Positions 1 to 10,412 of a DNA stretch of 64,000 nucleotides are shown one piece after another (the stretch's first letter is position 1; every line of letters begins with the position of its first letter). Location of the stretch: NCBI GenBank assembly GCA_036417435.1, contig CM070904.1:20442835-20506834 (forward strand), given 5' to 3'. Under the pieces are notes generated by a model. It was not told where the DNA came from. It made no database searches and saw nothing but the letters and a program-made list of their open reading frames with translations. Made by a program: the position numbers and the translations under genes. Source of the DNA: Inia geoffrensis. Its lineage: Eukaryota; Chordata; Mammalia; Artiodactyla; Iniidae.

Positions 1-847
1 GAAGGAAAACGTGGTTGATACACCCTAAAAAGGGGGGCTGGGGAATTGAAATATTTATAACTAGAGCATAGTCTTCATGGAGTGGGGCTAAAATATTTCA
101 CAAGCAGGCGAAACTGTAAAAATTCAAAATCAAGATACTCATACGTTTCACACTGCCTCTGAAATACTGACAGGAAAGGCTAGTTTCAGAGCACCCTTTA
201 TAATGTGGAGATAAGGTAGTGAGAAGTCTAACTGCCGAGGAGCTGGATTCCTGGCTTCCAACAGTGCTTGGTCCATTCATTTATGGCAGTAAATAAATGT
301 TATGAAAGTGGATGTAGGAACCATTATCTAAATGGCTAAATATGAAAGGCTTGCATTATGGCCAGGCATGCATTTCTGGCAGGGAAGTACAAGTTTGCTC
401 ACAATGTCTTTTTTTAGATTACTCTGAGGAAGAATGTCATCACTGGAATACTGCAAACCATAACAAGTTTCGTCTTTTTTTTTTTATTATGGAATGAGAA
501 ATGACATCAGTTTACATGTCATCTGAGAAGAAAGGAATTTATTTTATTGAAAGGCATCCAAATCTCCCTTTCTTTGAGAGGCTTTGTTACTGAAACAAAC
601 TTTACCATTGTCAATTGTTTGACCATTTATGGGATTGGTAGCTAAATAAAAGTTTGTTTCATCAAGTCTGTACATTTGTACTTATATTATTGACCTAGTC
701 ATTTTACCACTATTATACACCCATGACAGTCTTAAGGCAATACTAACATTTAAAGCCCCATTATTCTAAACTCAGTAGTAAAATGCCATGAAGAATGTGA
801 GATCCTTTTATTTATCTGTGTGTGTGGATACTGTATATATATGAAAT
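1..847. other. unique AT-rich DNA, no feature recognised
   Basis: No recognisable repeat family, exon or RNA gene was seen on either strand. There are short T-runs near 473-485. The open frames here are short and show no domain. Confidence 0.5.
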
Positions 848-1485
848 TATCTCAACCCACCCCACAATTCCTTCATGACCTGCAAACTATAGCTTCTAAT
901 GTTTTAATTGTCCTCAATTATATCCCCACTGCTACTGCCTGTGTTCCGTCCCTTGGCATCTTTCACCTGAATTCATCCAATGATCTCCCAACCAATCTCC
1001 CCAACTTTAATCTTCCTGTCTACAGTCCACTTTCCAACCAACTCCACTATTCTACTCAAGTCATTTTTGAGGCTCCCGCAGCCTTGAAGATAAAGTCCAA
1101 AAGCCTTCATGTGGTACCCAAAGTTCTCATGACCTGGGTCAGTTTTTATCCTTCCAACCTCTTCACCCAATTCCCCCACTCACATTCCATAGGCCAACCA
1201 CAGGGAAATAGTTGCAGTTCTGGAAAGCACCATACACTCTCTTACCTATAAGCCTTCACATCTTCAGCTTCCTCTGCCTAGAAAACACTTCTTCCCAACT
1301 TCCGTACCCCTCCCTGAAACTTTTACCTGTTAAACTCCTACTTGTCCCTTAGGACTTAACCCTGGCATTACTTCCACATGGAAGCCTTCTCTGACACACC
1401 TCTGCCCCTACACCTTGGTCAAATGCCCTCTGTTATGCTCTCTGGGTCCTATGTGCTTAACACATGTTTGTAGGATGAATCATTT
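848..1485 (+). repeat. L2 LINE 3' region, copy A
   Basis: This pyrimidine-rich stretch follows the L2 3' consensus. It contains the 'aggataaagtccaaa'-like segment near 1088, a 'ctctgcctagaa' segment near 1275, and a 'gaagccttctctgacacacc' segment near 1381. It ends near 1470 with a decayed form of the L2 terminal 'tttgttgaatgaatga'. A 143-codon open frame at 820-1251 lies in it by chance and encodes nothing recognisable. Boundaries are approximate. Confidence 0.65.
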
Positions 1486-1544
1486 ACCCTAACAAACATC
1501 TCCAGTTGCATGGAACCTCTGATATGACAATGATCATTGCTTGC

Positions 1545-1945
1545 CATCTCATGAACATGCCCTGTACATGCCCACCTCCACACCTTTGCTCACACTGTTC
1601 ACCCACCTTGGGATGGTTTCCTTCTTCTTCAGAGATTTCTCTGAACATTTCAGCTCTAGGCAGTATTTGTGACCTCTGAATTCATGGCACATTTTGTGTA
1701 TGTTTCTCATTTGATATTTATTTATACACAGTGCCAGTGACATCACTTCTATTTTAATTTTTGAGTTATTTACCTTTTTTATAGATATACATCTAGTCCC
1801 CTGCTAATTATACTTTAAGCAACTTAAAAACAGGAACAGATATCACTTTGCATTCCTCTTCTTTCTCCTCCGAATTCACATAGTTCAGCACAGATAATCA
1901 ATACACATCTTTTAACATTTGTTATATGATGAGGAGAAGACTAAC
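1545..1945 (+). repeat. L2 LINE 3' region, copy B
   Basis: A second L2 3' end lies in the same orientation directly after copy A. It restarts at the 'cctttgctcacactgttc' segment near 1582, which corresponds to a point upstream of the copy A end. It runs to an end-like 'aacatttgttatatgatga' near 1915-1935. The repeat of consensus order shows two insertions or a duplication rather than one element. Confidence 0.55.
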
Positions 1946-2254
1946 AAATGAAGAGAAGTCTACACACTGTAACAAATATGTTTCATTTTCAAGCAAATAA
2001 ATTACTTCAAATGAGATCATAAACAAAATGAGAAATTCATGACCATGAACATAATTTACTGTAGGCTGGCACATGAATGTAAAGCCTTGGGAAGCAGCAG
2101 TTGCAGGGGAAACTCTAATTATCGTGCCAAGAGTGTGAATGCACTCAGCTGTAGGACAAGCTATATGTCAATCAAAAGTGGAATAAAAACAAGATGTATA
2201 CTCTCCATACCAATTTGTATGTATATTTAATTGAAGAACTCACAGTCATATGGC

Positions 2255-2640
2255 AACAGCAAAAAAAAAAAAAAAAAAGGAAACATTAAGAAAATACAAA
2301 GCACTAAATGTCAGAAGCAAATCAAACATATCATTAACACAATAACTGTAAGTGGGTTAAACTCCCCTAAAAACCATCTCACATTGGATCATAAACAAAA
2401 TCCAATTATATGCCTCCTAGAAGACATACACATTAAACAAAATGACTCCAAAAGGCCTGCTCAGCCCACAAACATTTTTTGTAGGGTATCTCCTATATAC
2501 CAATGTCACACTAGGTGATATAAAGGTTACACGTTAAAAGACAGACAGATATACGTGGCAAATGCAGACGAAAAGGAACCAAGAGTCACAATATTAACAT
2601 TAAAGAAGCAGTGCTAAAGGCAAAAGTATTATGTAAAATA
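2255..2640 (+). repeat. degenerate L1 ORF2 endonuclease-region fragment
   Basis: After an A-run at about 2260-2278, the sequence follows the old L1 ORF2 5' region. It includes a degraded 'VNGLNSP'-like motif read as VSGLNSPKNH near 2350. After it come the 'caagacccaactatatgc' and 'agacacacatagactgaa'-type segments in decayed form. Several in-frame stops make it a fossil. Confidence 0.5.
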
Positions 2641-2912
2641 AAAAATTGTTTTTTATTTGTGTGTCTGTTAATGTAGAATACAATCCACTAGAATCCTCAC
2701 TGGCAGAGATAAATGTAGCTATCGATCTAGTATACTTGTTACAAGTATTAAATAAGAAAATTCATCTACAACATCTAACTCAATACCTGCCACATTTTAC
2801 ATGCTCAGAAACTACTGGTTGTTTTTAGTATCCGTATTAGTAATAGTAGCATTAACAAGATATAATAGTCATTGACATTAATGCTACAGATAACATAGAA
2901 TTAAAGTATACA

Positions 2913-3076
2913 GGGACTTCCCTGGTGGTCCAGTGGCTAAGACTCCACATTCCCAATGCAGGGGGCTCTGGGTTTGATCCCTGGTCAGGGAACTAGATCC
3001 CACATGCTGCAACTAAGAGTTCGCATGCTGCAACTAAGACCCGGCACAGCCAAATAAATACATAAATAAAAATATT
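2913..3076 (+). mobile_element. CHR-family SINE (short, older copy)
   Basis: The tRNA-derived head starts with gggacttccctggtggtc, followed by a B-box-like ggtttgatccc. It ends in an (AAATA)n-rich tail. The 12-bp sequence ttaaagtataca flanks it exactly at 2901-2912 and 3077-3088, a perfect target-site duplication that defines both ends. The tail is AAATA-type rather than pure A. Confidence 0.9.
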
Positions 3077-3499
3077 TTAAAGTATACAAAGGAAAACATT
3101 GAAAATACAGGAGAAATTTACAAAATCAAAATAAGATAAGAATGAGTAAGCTTTACCACAGTTTTTTTTGTTGTTGTTCTTGAAGCAACAAGTGACCAAT
3201 AAAAGGTAACCAGATCTAAATAATAATGACTGATTATATCTGCTGTTTTCTGTGTGTATGTATATACATACACACTTTTATATATTCTGCAAACTCTATG
3301 ATCTACAAAATGATATACTTCCTTTTCCATAGCTATGGAATAGTTACCAAATTTGATCATTTATAAAATAAAAATAAAAATTACCATTGCTAAAGCAAAA
3401 GATAGGCATTATTCTCTGACATCTACAAGAAAAAACCTGGAAATAATTTAAGAAATAGTAGCAAACAAAACAAAACAATATTTGTTCATCTAAATAGCT

Positions 3500-3860
3500 C
3501 TCAGATCAAAGAGAATGTCAAAACTAAACTTATAGAATAATTTAAAATAATAGTAGTAGAAACACTACATAGAAAGACTTGTGAGATGCAGGCAAAACTG
3601 TACTCAGAGGTAAACCAACATCTTTGAAAGATTTTAAAAAATAAGAATAAATAATAAATGAACAAATATTTATATTCAAAAGATAGAAATATAAACTTAG
3701 AAAAAGCATAGAAAGATTAATATGGATTGAAGTAGAAATGATTTTAAAGACAGAAAATATAAACAATTTAAAAATAAACTCAATGTCTTATCTCCACAAA
3801 GACAAAAATATACCCATGATAACACTATGATGAAAAAAGAAAATTCACAAAGATTCACAA
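3500..3860 (+). repeat. degenerate L1 ORF2 fragment
   Basis: The A-rich sequence resembles the L1 ORF2 segment between the endonuclease and the reverse transcriptase, around 'cttgtgagatgcaggcaaaa' at 3580 and 'ataagaataaataataaatg' near 3641. It may be the continuation of the fragment at 2255-2640, split by the SINE at 2913 and by unassigned sequence. The match is weak. Confidence 0.35.
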
Positions 3861-3972
3861 ATAGAAATTATAAAGTGGATATGAGAATTTATAGAGATAT
3901 AGATATAGATCTTTATACATATATACACAAACATATATAGAAATATATATATAAATACAAACATATAAATGA

Positions 3973-3979
<7 letters not shown>

Positions 3980-4064
<85 letters not shown>

Positions 4065-4084
4065 AGAGAGAGAGAAAGAGAAGG
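3980..4084. repeat. (AT)n microsatellite with (GA)-rich flank
   Basis: An alternating AT run spans about 3981-4062 and passes directly into ggagagagagagaaagagaa at 4063-4082. The preceding 90 bases are an imperfect ATAG/ATAC mixture. The tyrosine-isoleucine open frames here are artefacts of the repeat. Confidence 0.95.
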
Positions 4085-4240
4085 ATCTCTCATAAAACAT
4101 ACATTATACTTGGCCTAATAATTTTGAAGAGCTCCATAGTCTAAAGACAAGTTTCTCTTGAAAAAAATTGTTAAAATTAACTGAATAAAAATAGGAAAAC
4201 TGAACAAGTTAAAGAAGAACTTGAGGAAAACTGTCCCCCA

Positions 4241-4448
4241 GGGCTTCCCTGGTGGCGCAGCAGTTGAGAGTCTGCCTGCCAACGCAGGGGGCACGGGTTC
4301 GTGCCCCGGTCAGGGAAGATCCCACATGCCGCGGAGCTGATGGGCCTGTGAGCCGTGGCTGCTGAGCCTGTGCGTGCGGAGCCTGTGCTCTGCAATGGGA
4401 GAGGCCACAACAGTGAGAGGCCCGTGTACCACAAAAAAAAAAAAAAAA
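4241..4448 (+). mobile_element. CHR-2-like SINE
   Basis: A full-length short-form CHR copy. It has an A box in ctggtggcgcagcagttg, a B box in gggttcgtgcccc, the body tail segment 'gtgagaggcccgtgtacc' and a poly-A. The 14-bp target-site duplication aaaactgtccccca occurs at 4227-4240 and 4449-4462 without mismatch. Open frames on the minus strand across it are SINE artefacts. Confidence 0.95.
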
Positions 4449-4541
4449 AAAACTGTCCCCCAATTCTTTTTTTAAAAGCTGTTACATTGTTACACAAAAC
4501 TAATTTCAAGGGAAAGATAATTTCCATTCAATGATAATAAT

Positions 4542-4571
4542 ATCATCATCATCATCATCATCATCATCATC
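4542..4571. repeat. (ATC)n microsatellite
   Basis: Ten uninterrupted ATC units lie just downstream of the SINE. They are bounded by ataataat on the left and tttaccatc on the right. Confidence 0.95.
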
Positions 4572-4599
4572 TTTACCATCATTAGCTCAACAGAAGCCA

Positions 4600-4830
4600 C
4601 ACTTATTTAATGCTTACAATGAGCAAGGACCTGTGATAAGGGCTTTGCGTATATAATCTCATTTAATCGCACAAAACCTTTTAGGGTAGATGCTTGTGTT
4701 ACTTTTTATAGGTGATGAAAATGATGTTTAGACAAGTTGAATAACTAGCCCAAGGTTACGAAACTGGCAAGTGAACAACCCAGAATTCAAACCTAGGTCT
4801 GTGTATATCCCAAAGCCCAGTTTCTAAAAC
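4600..4830 (-). repeat. MIR SINE, minus strand
   Basis: It reads as the reverse complement of the MIR consensus: 'ttatttaatgcttacaatga', then 'aatctcatttaatcgcac', 'tagcccaaggttac' and 'gaattcaaacctaggtctg'. The order and spacing match the MIR core and its tRNA-like end. Confidence 0.75.
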
Positions 4831-4975
4831 ACAGAAAAAGATGAACACCTTCCAAATTAATTTTGTGAAACATGCATGAACCTGATAGCGATATTGATGA
4901 AGCTAGTAATTAATAAAAGACGAAAACTACAAGCCAAGCTCAGTTACGAAGCCTCCAATAAAAGAGAAACAAATC

Positions 4976-5281
4976 GGGGCTTCCCTGGTGGCGCAGTGGT
5001 TGAGAGTCTGCCTGCTAATGCAGGGGACACGGGTTCGAGCCCTGGTCTGGGAGGATCCCACATACTGCGGAGCGGCTGGGCCCGTGGGCCACAACTGCTG
5101 AGGCTGCGTGTCTGGAGCCTGTGCTCCGCAACGGGAGAGGTCACCACGGTGAGAGGCCTGTGCACCGCGATGAGGAGCGGCCCCTGCTCGCCACAACTGG
5201 AGAGGGCCCTCGCACAGAAATGAGGACCCAACACAGCCAAAAATAAATCAATAAACTCCTACCCCCAACATCTTAAAAAAG
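4976..5281 (+). mobile_element. CHR-1-like SINE (long form)
   Basis: A roughly 306-bp copy with the usual head. It carries an extra 3' module, 'accgcgatgaggagcggccc' to 'cacagaaatgaggaccca', and then an 'aaaaataaatcaataaact' tail. A perfect 16-bp target-site duplication, aaaagagaaacaaatc, lies at 4960-4975 and 5282-5297. The A box is near 4985 and the B box near 5030. Confidence 0.95.
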
Positions 5282-5297
5282 AAAAGAGAAACAAATC

Positions 5298-7534
5298 AAG
5301 ACCAGCAGTTTAAAACGGAAGAAAGGATCATAAACAAGAATGGTTTACTATGATTTAATCTATTACAATGCTAGATCAAGTAGTTAAGTTTATACACATT
5401 TATATAAAGCTAAAAAATGTTTGTGACATTCACCATTTATTCCTGACTTTTGCTCATTTCAAGTGAATCAGAAATAGAAGAGTACTCCCATAATATGGTA
5501 AAGAAGTTCTACCTAAAACTAATTGCCAAATACAGTAAATAATAAAACATAGGCATCATTCCTCTTTGTATCAGAGGCAATACAAGAAGTCATCAACAAA
5601 AAATTTCTAGTTGATACAATGAGAATAGAAAAAGAAAACAAGGAGATATATAAATACTGGGAGAAAATTAACATTTTCAGACTTTTCTTTCTTGGCTTTG
5701 GAAAGTGAAGGAAAGTAAGTCGATCAAGTTTGTTAAGTCCATGCTTCAGGTCATGAATGGTATAAGTGCTTTAAACATATTAAACACGACCTTCCACGTG
5801 TTAATTTTTTTGTTTTTTGCACATGCTGATTCAGAAAATAGCTTATGATTGAAACCTACTACGAGTTCAGTAAGACTTAAAAGTGTTTGTCATTCATTAA
5901 TTCATGAGTTCGTATGTATGTATACACACATGTATATTACATACCTCTATATGCTTTTGAAAAATAGTAGTACACGTATGGCTGCTTGGGGTTCATATGA
6001 ATTTACTTACACACGCTTCGCAATAACTCTGCATCTCCCCCCCTGTCACAGAGCTCATGGCCCACAGGCGGGAACAATTGCTGGAGAAATCCTCAGAAAT
6101 CAACAAAACAGAAAACCTGAGTGGGATGATCTCTTGATCTGACACGATCTACAAGACTACTCAGGAATGGCTTAGTGTCTCACCATTTTATGAAAGCCGT
6201 GAAAGGCACCTGATAAGCACATAAAGTTTAGTTCCTATATTTACATACTGAAGTAGAGGGACTGTGACGCACCCACGTGATTCTTAACGAGGAAAGAGAG
6301 AAGAGGGAAAACGAAGTTCTCAAATTTTAGTAGAGAAAGCTCTATGTTGCGTATTAAGTATAACCAAAATTATTGCGGCAAGAGAAGAAGATGCAGTGTT
6401 GAGTGAGACAAGTTATTCACTGTCTAAGGAAGGAGCACGCATAGTTCATAAGCACACATCTCCACGACCTCCCAACGGAGTCATGTATGTACACGCAGAA
6501 AGACTTAAAATTCAAATCGTGAAGGATGGCAATTAAATGGAAAGCAGCAACGTAATGACGGAGAATTCATCCATTAAAGCTTTTCCATTCAAAATGGATT
6601 TCAGCCGGAAATCAGTTCTTTACTCCTCCCTGTAGTACGCATTCTTGGTAGCTCCCTTCAGAACACTGCCAACACCATTACACGTTTGCTTTATATAGCT
6701 TTCAAGTTGCTCTGCAGTTTCCCTCTGGCCAAAGAACTGTATAAAACCTACTGAGGGAATAAGAAGAACAGACACGTCGTCTCCCAGGCTTGGAATCCGT
6801 TGCCTGAGCCATTTCTATCTAACTTTCTGCCGCTTCCAGTACAGTTGGAGTGGCTAGTGATCTCAGCTAATTATTATCTTATCACTGAGCTTAGTTGACT
6901 GTGTGAGGATAAACTGATGACCTGCATTCAGTTCTCTTTGTATCATTTGTCACCGCTCATACTGAGATGTTTTTCATCCTGGCAGATGTAGGAACAAGTC
7001 CAACCCTGGCTCTTATTAGTGGGGAAATTTTTTTTACCTTGCCCTTCTGGACTTCTCTCTCCTGAGCAGTAATAGGGGGAACATTATCACGTGGAATTGT
7101 CATAGTAATGAGATTAAAGTACCCGGTTGGCCTTAGGCTTTGCTCAGGGAAGTTTCCTCACTTGTCCACTCTTGTTTGTTCTAAGGCGTCCCATGTTCCC
7201 AATTTTAGGGATTAGTCCATGGACTGTCTTCTGGCTGCCACCTGTGTCCAACTCTGGTTTGAAGGCTGTTAAATGAATTTTAATATTAGAGCCTGCCTTG
7301 GGAAAACATTTTATCAGCTCCTTCAAGGCTCAAAACTCATGGAATCTTTCCGTCTCTATTCTTTCCTTTACTCTGCCAACAATTGGAACGGGTGCCTTCG
7401 ATTCAAAGCATATTAAAGAATGTATTGCTAAGCTGCTCTGTAATTGTTCTCAGATGCATGCCTCATTTCAAATAAATGGTACTGTTCTTTAAAAAAAAAA
7501 AATGCATTCTACTCCTTTGCTCCTGTACAATAAA
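5298..7534. other. mostly unique DNA with a polyadenylated-looking 3' end
   Basis: I recognise no repeat family or exon here. At 7471-7476 an AATAAA signal is followed 14 bases later by an A-run at 7491-7502. This arrangement resembles the end of a retroposed transcript. No flanking target duplication or reading frame supports it, so the parent is unknown. Confidence 0.4.
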
Positions 7535-7590
7535 GCCTAATTTAGTTCTTTATACATAGTGGGTACTCATTAGATACTTGTTCACCCACT
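7535..7590 (+). repeat. L2 terminal fragment
   Basis: The segment 'tacatagtgggtactcatta' followed by 'gatacttgttcac' resembles the L2 3' terminus 'cacatagtaggtgctcaata' followed by 'aatatttgttgaat'. It is short and diverged. Confidence 0.45.
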
Positions 7591-8250
7591 ATTACTTTTA
7601 TGGGACAAATCAGAGAATTTTTCATAAACAAACATGAGTCTATCTCATTTATCAAACACATTTTTAGAAGTGTTTGACTTTAAAAAGTCCTTTAAGGATA
7701 ACGCTGTGGTAAATCACCTTTAATAAATCAATAAATTCAGATGGTTAAATAGTGGGCAGAAATTTCTACACATCATCTCGCTCTTAAAGCTACAAACAAT
7801 TTTAGACTTGATGCAAATAAACTCGGCAACATCTAGGACCAGATCCTAGAGGTCAGTTAGCTGTTGTCCAAATGTCCAGGGGCAGGTATTGTGTTTGGTC
7901 AAGCAAATAACACACCTCTGCAAAAATCAGCCTTTGTGTTGCCTTTATCTACTGAGAAAAGTGAAAGTCATAAGATCACAGACTTCAGAACTAAAAGAAA
8001 ATTAACCAGATCAGGCAGTCCGGCCCTCTACTTTAGAGAAGCACCTATTATTATTACCATTTTAATGACTAAGACCCAAAGTGTTCTGATCACTTTTCCA
8101 AGGCAACTGTTGGTGGAGGGGAGATTGTCATGGTTCTGTTGGTGACTAGAAGTTCTCTGGTCTTTGGGTCCGGCACTCTTTTTGCTATGTCATATGCAAG
8201 TTTACAAATTCCTCACATCTCTGGACTCAGGATGACCAAGATGACTGAGA
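7591..8250. other. unique DNA, nothing recognised
   Basis: No family-level repeat match or domain-bearing frame is visible. The open frames at 7864-8145 and 8130-8480 are uninformative, and the second runs into the neighbouring SINE. Confidence 0.4.
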
Positions 8251-8266
8251 TTAAGAGTAGCGCCCA

Positions 8267-8472
8267 GGGCTTCCCTGGTGGCGCATTGGTTGAGAGTCCA
8301 CCTGCCGATGCAGGGGACACGGGTTCATGCCCCGGTCCGGGAGGATCCCACATGCCATGGAGCGGCTGGGCCCGTGAGCCATGGCCACTGAGCCTGTGCG
8401 TCCGGAGCCTGTGCTCCACAATGGGAGAGGCCACAACAGTGAGAGGCCTGCGTACCGCAAAAAAAAAAAAAA
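8267..8472 (+). mobile_element. CHR-2-like SINE
   Basis: Short-form CHR with gggcttccctggtggcgcat at its head, a B box in gggttcatgcccc and a poly-A tail. The target-site duplication aagagtagcgccca is perfect at 8253-8266 and 8473-8486. Confidence 0.95.
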
Positions 8473-8649
8473 AAGAGTAGCGCCCAACCCACCCTCTTCC
8501 CAGTCCTACATCAGGAGCAATGCTTTCCTGCCCGTGCCACCAAAGGCTCCATGTCCATCACTTTGGCTCTTCCTAAACATCTCCCTTTCTGCAGATTCTA
8601 GGTCAATGTGGCTCATGTCTTGTCTTTCCTAAGGTCTCACTGATTGTAC

Positions 8650-8745
8650 ATTTTTGAGATGATGATTAGTTCATATTCAAAATCTTTCCAGTGCCTAGCA
8701 CAATATCAGCCACATAGTAGGTTCTGAATAGTTTCCAAAAGAGTA
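8650..8745 (+). repeat. L2 3' terminal fragment
   Basis: The sequence 'ccagtgcctagcacaata' and 'cacatagtaggttctgaata' match the L2 3' end well. Upstream sequence is unassigned. Confidence 0.6.
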
Positions 8746-8749
8746 ATGA

Positions 8750-10140
8750 GTGCCTCGGTGGTGCTGAGTTGCCATGGGTAGTTTGATCAATGAGATTGGT
8801 AAAAGGAAACACCTGCCACATTTTCCATCTTCTTTACCATCACAGAGCTTCCTAATTAGGCTCTTTTCAATACCTTGCTGTAACCTTCAGCTGGGGTCTT
8901 GGGGCCGACTCATGTGTCACATAGCAGAAGCATGAGGCTTGGCAGCTCAACTGAGTTTCCACTCCAACTCAACCAAAGCTGCCTTCAGCTGAGAGCTTTA
9001 ACTGTAGGCAAACATTGACCACCATTCACTCAATCATTTAGCTCTTTCTTTGTGCTCAACTCTCACATTTATAAATGAGGAAATAAAAGGAAATTATTTA
9101 CTCCTACAGCTATAGGGAGATCATGGCAACCTTGTGAAGAAATATTCTCCCAAATGCAGTGACGTCCTCGACATCTTACAGGTGATTCTGCTCTACTGTA
9201 AAATTACTGACTTTTTCTGTTCTGCCAGTTTCCCCACAAACACCTAGTTTTAATATCCTGGTGTTTTCAATCAAGGTAAGCATGAGGAACACATTTTTTT
9301 CTAGATTATATTTAATTAATAGAAGCCATATGCCCATATTGAGAATTCATTCTGGTTTACTTTCTCTTTTCTAATATGGTCTTACATTACAATGAAATCA
9401 CTAGCCGAAGACCTGGGAACAATGTGGATGTCAAGAGAGAACAGAGCCCCATAAAGTTAGGAAAGGTGGAGAAGAACTTTCCACCCTACTACCGACCCAT
9501 CAACTTGACCTTGGACTCACACTGAAATTCAGCACAGGTCTGAGATGGATTCAGGAGCTGGTCTTCGTAGGGTGTCTCACCAATCCAGAGTCTCAGGATA
9601 TGGCCTTCCCTACCATGCCCTCCCTTCCCCAAAACCCCAGGAACTTGATCCCAAAAGGCCTCAGAAAGGGCTTTAAGTGTCATCCTTAAAAGTAGTGGGT
9701 AACACCAACAGTGGTGTTAACAGGGAGAATTGCAGCTACCCAAATCAGGAGCAGCTGCTGAAACTCAGTAGTGATAGAAGTTGGCAGCAGGAATTCAGAG
9801 ATTCCACCCTTGAGACAACATGTTTCTACTGCTCGGTTGAGGTACAGGGAGCCAGAAGAGGTGGGAGAGGATCTGCCTGTGCATTCAAGGCTAGAGGGAT
9901 GGGGCCACAGAGGACAAAGCTTAGCAAACCAGAAGTATTAATCTCAGCTCTGCGATTATAGCACCCACAGAGGGTCCCTCAGCAGCTGAATCTTCTCCAC
10001 TCCGGCAGATTTGTTGTTAGGTATTTATCCTTGTAGGTTTTCAAAGGTTTTAATGTATCTCCCTCCCCCTATTCAAATGCAATGTCCACCTCAAAAGTAG
10101 GACAAAGGAGCTTATTAAAAGTTAGTCAGTGAAATGCCTG
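8750..10140. other. unique DNA, nothing recognised
   Basis: No clear repeat was identified and GC content is moderate. The open frames at 9489-9683 (minus) and 9677-9961 (plus) have no recognisable domains. Confidence 0.4.
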
Positions 10141-10144
10141 TGGT

Positions 10145-10412
10145 TTCTATAGTCAAGCAGACCTGAGTTCAAATATTGACTCTACCACCCATTAGCTATT
10201 TGACCTTGGATAAGTTTGACCTTGGATAAGTAATTCAACTTCACTTGAGCCTCAATTGCCCATCCGCAAAATAACCATCTTTTGAGGAAGGAAGTGAGTT
10301 AAGGTACACAAAGGCCTTGACACATGGTAAATACTAATACAGTAGCTATTGTCATGGTTTGTTGTTAGAATAGGGTCTGGCACACAGTAGGTGCTGAATA
10401 AGTAAGTATTAA
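10145..10412 (+). repeat. MIR SINE with a 16-bp internal duplication
   Basis: The MIR order is clear: 'agacctgagttcaaatattg', 'ttagctatttgaccttgg', 'gagcctcaattgcccatc', then 'ggcacacagtaggtgctgaa'. The 16-mer tttgaccttggataag is present twice in perfect tandem at 10199-10214 and 10215-10230. This lengthens the copy relative to the consensus. Confidence 0.8.

Noticed and set aside
820..1251. 143-codon plus-strand open frame
   Set aside because: It lies in an L2 3' fragment and does not correspond to the L2 protein frame.
3845..4100. Tyr-Ile repeat protein
   Set aside because: Translation of the (AT)n microsatellite.
4241..4330. possible tRNA gene from A and B box
   Set aside because: The pol III boxes belong to the tRNA-derived head of the CHR SINE. 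No cloverleaf with an intact acceptor stem is present.
10201..10230. CRISPR-like direct repeats
   Set aside because: Only two adjacent 16-mers with no spacers, in a MIR in mammalian DNA.
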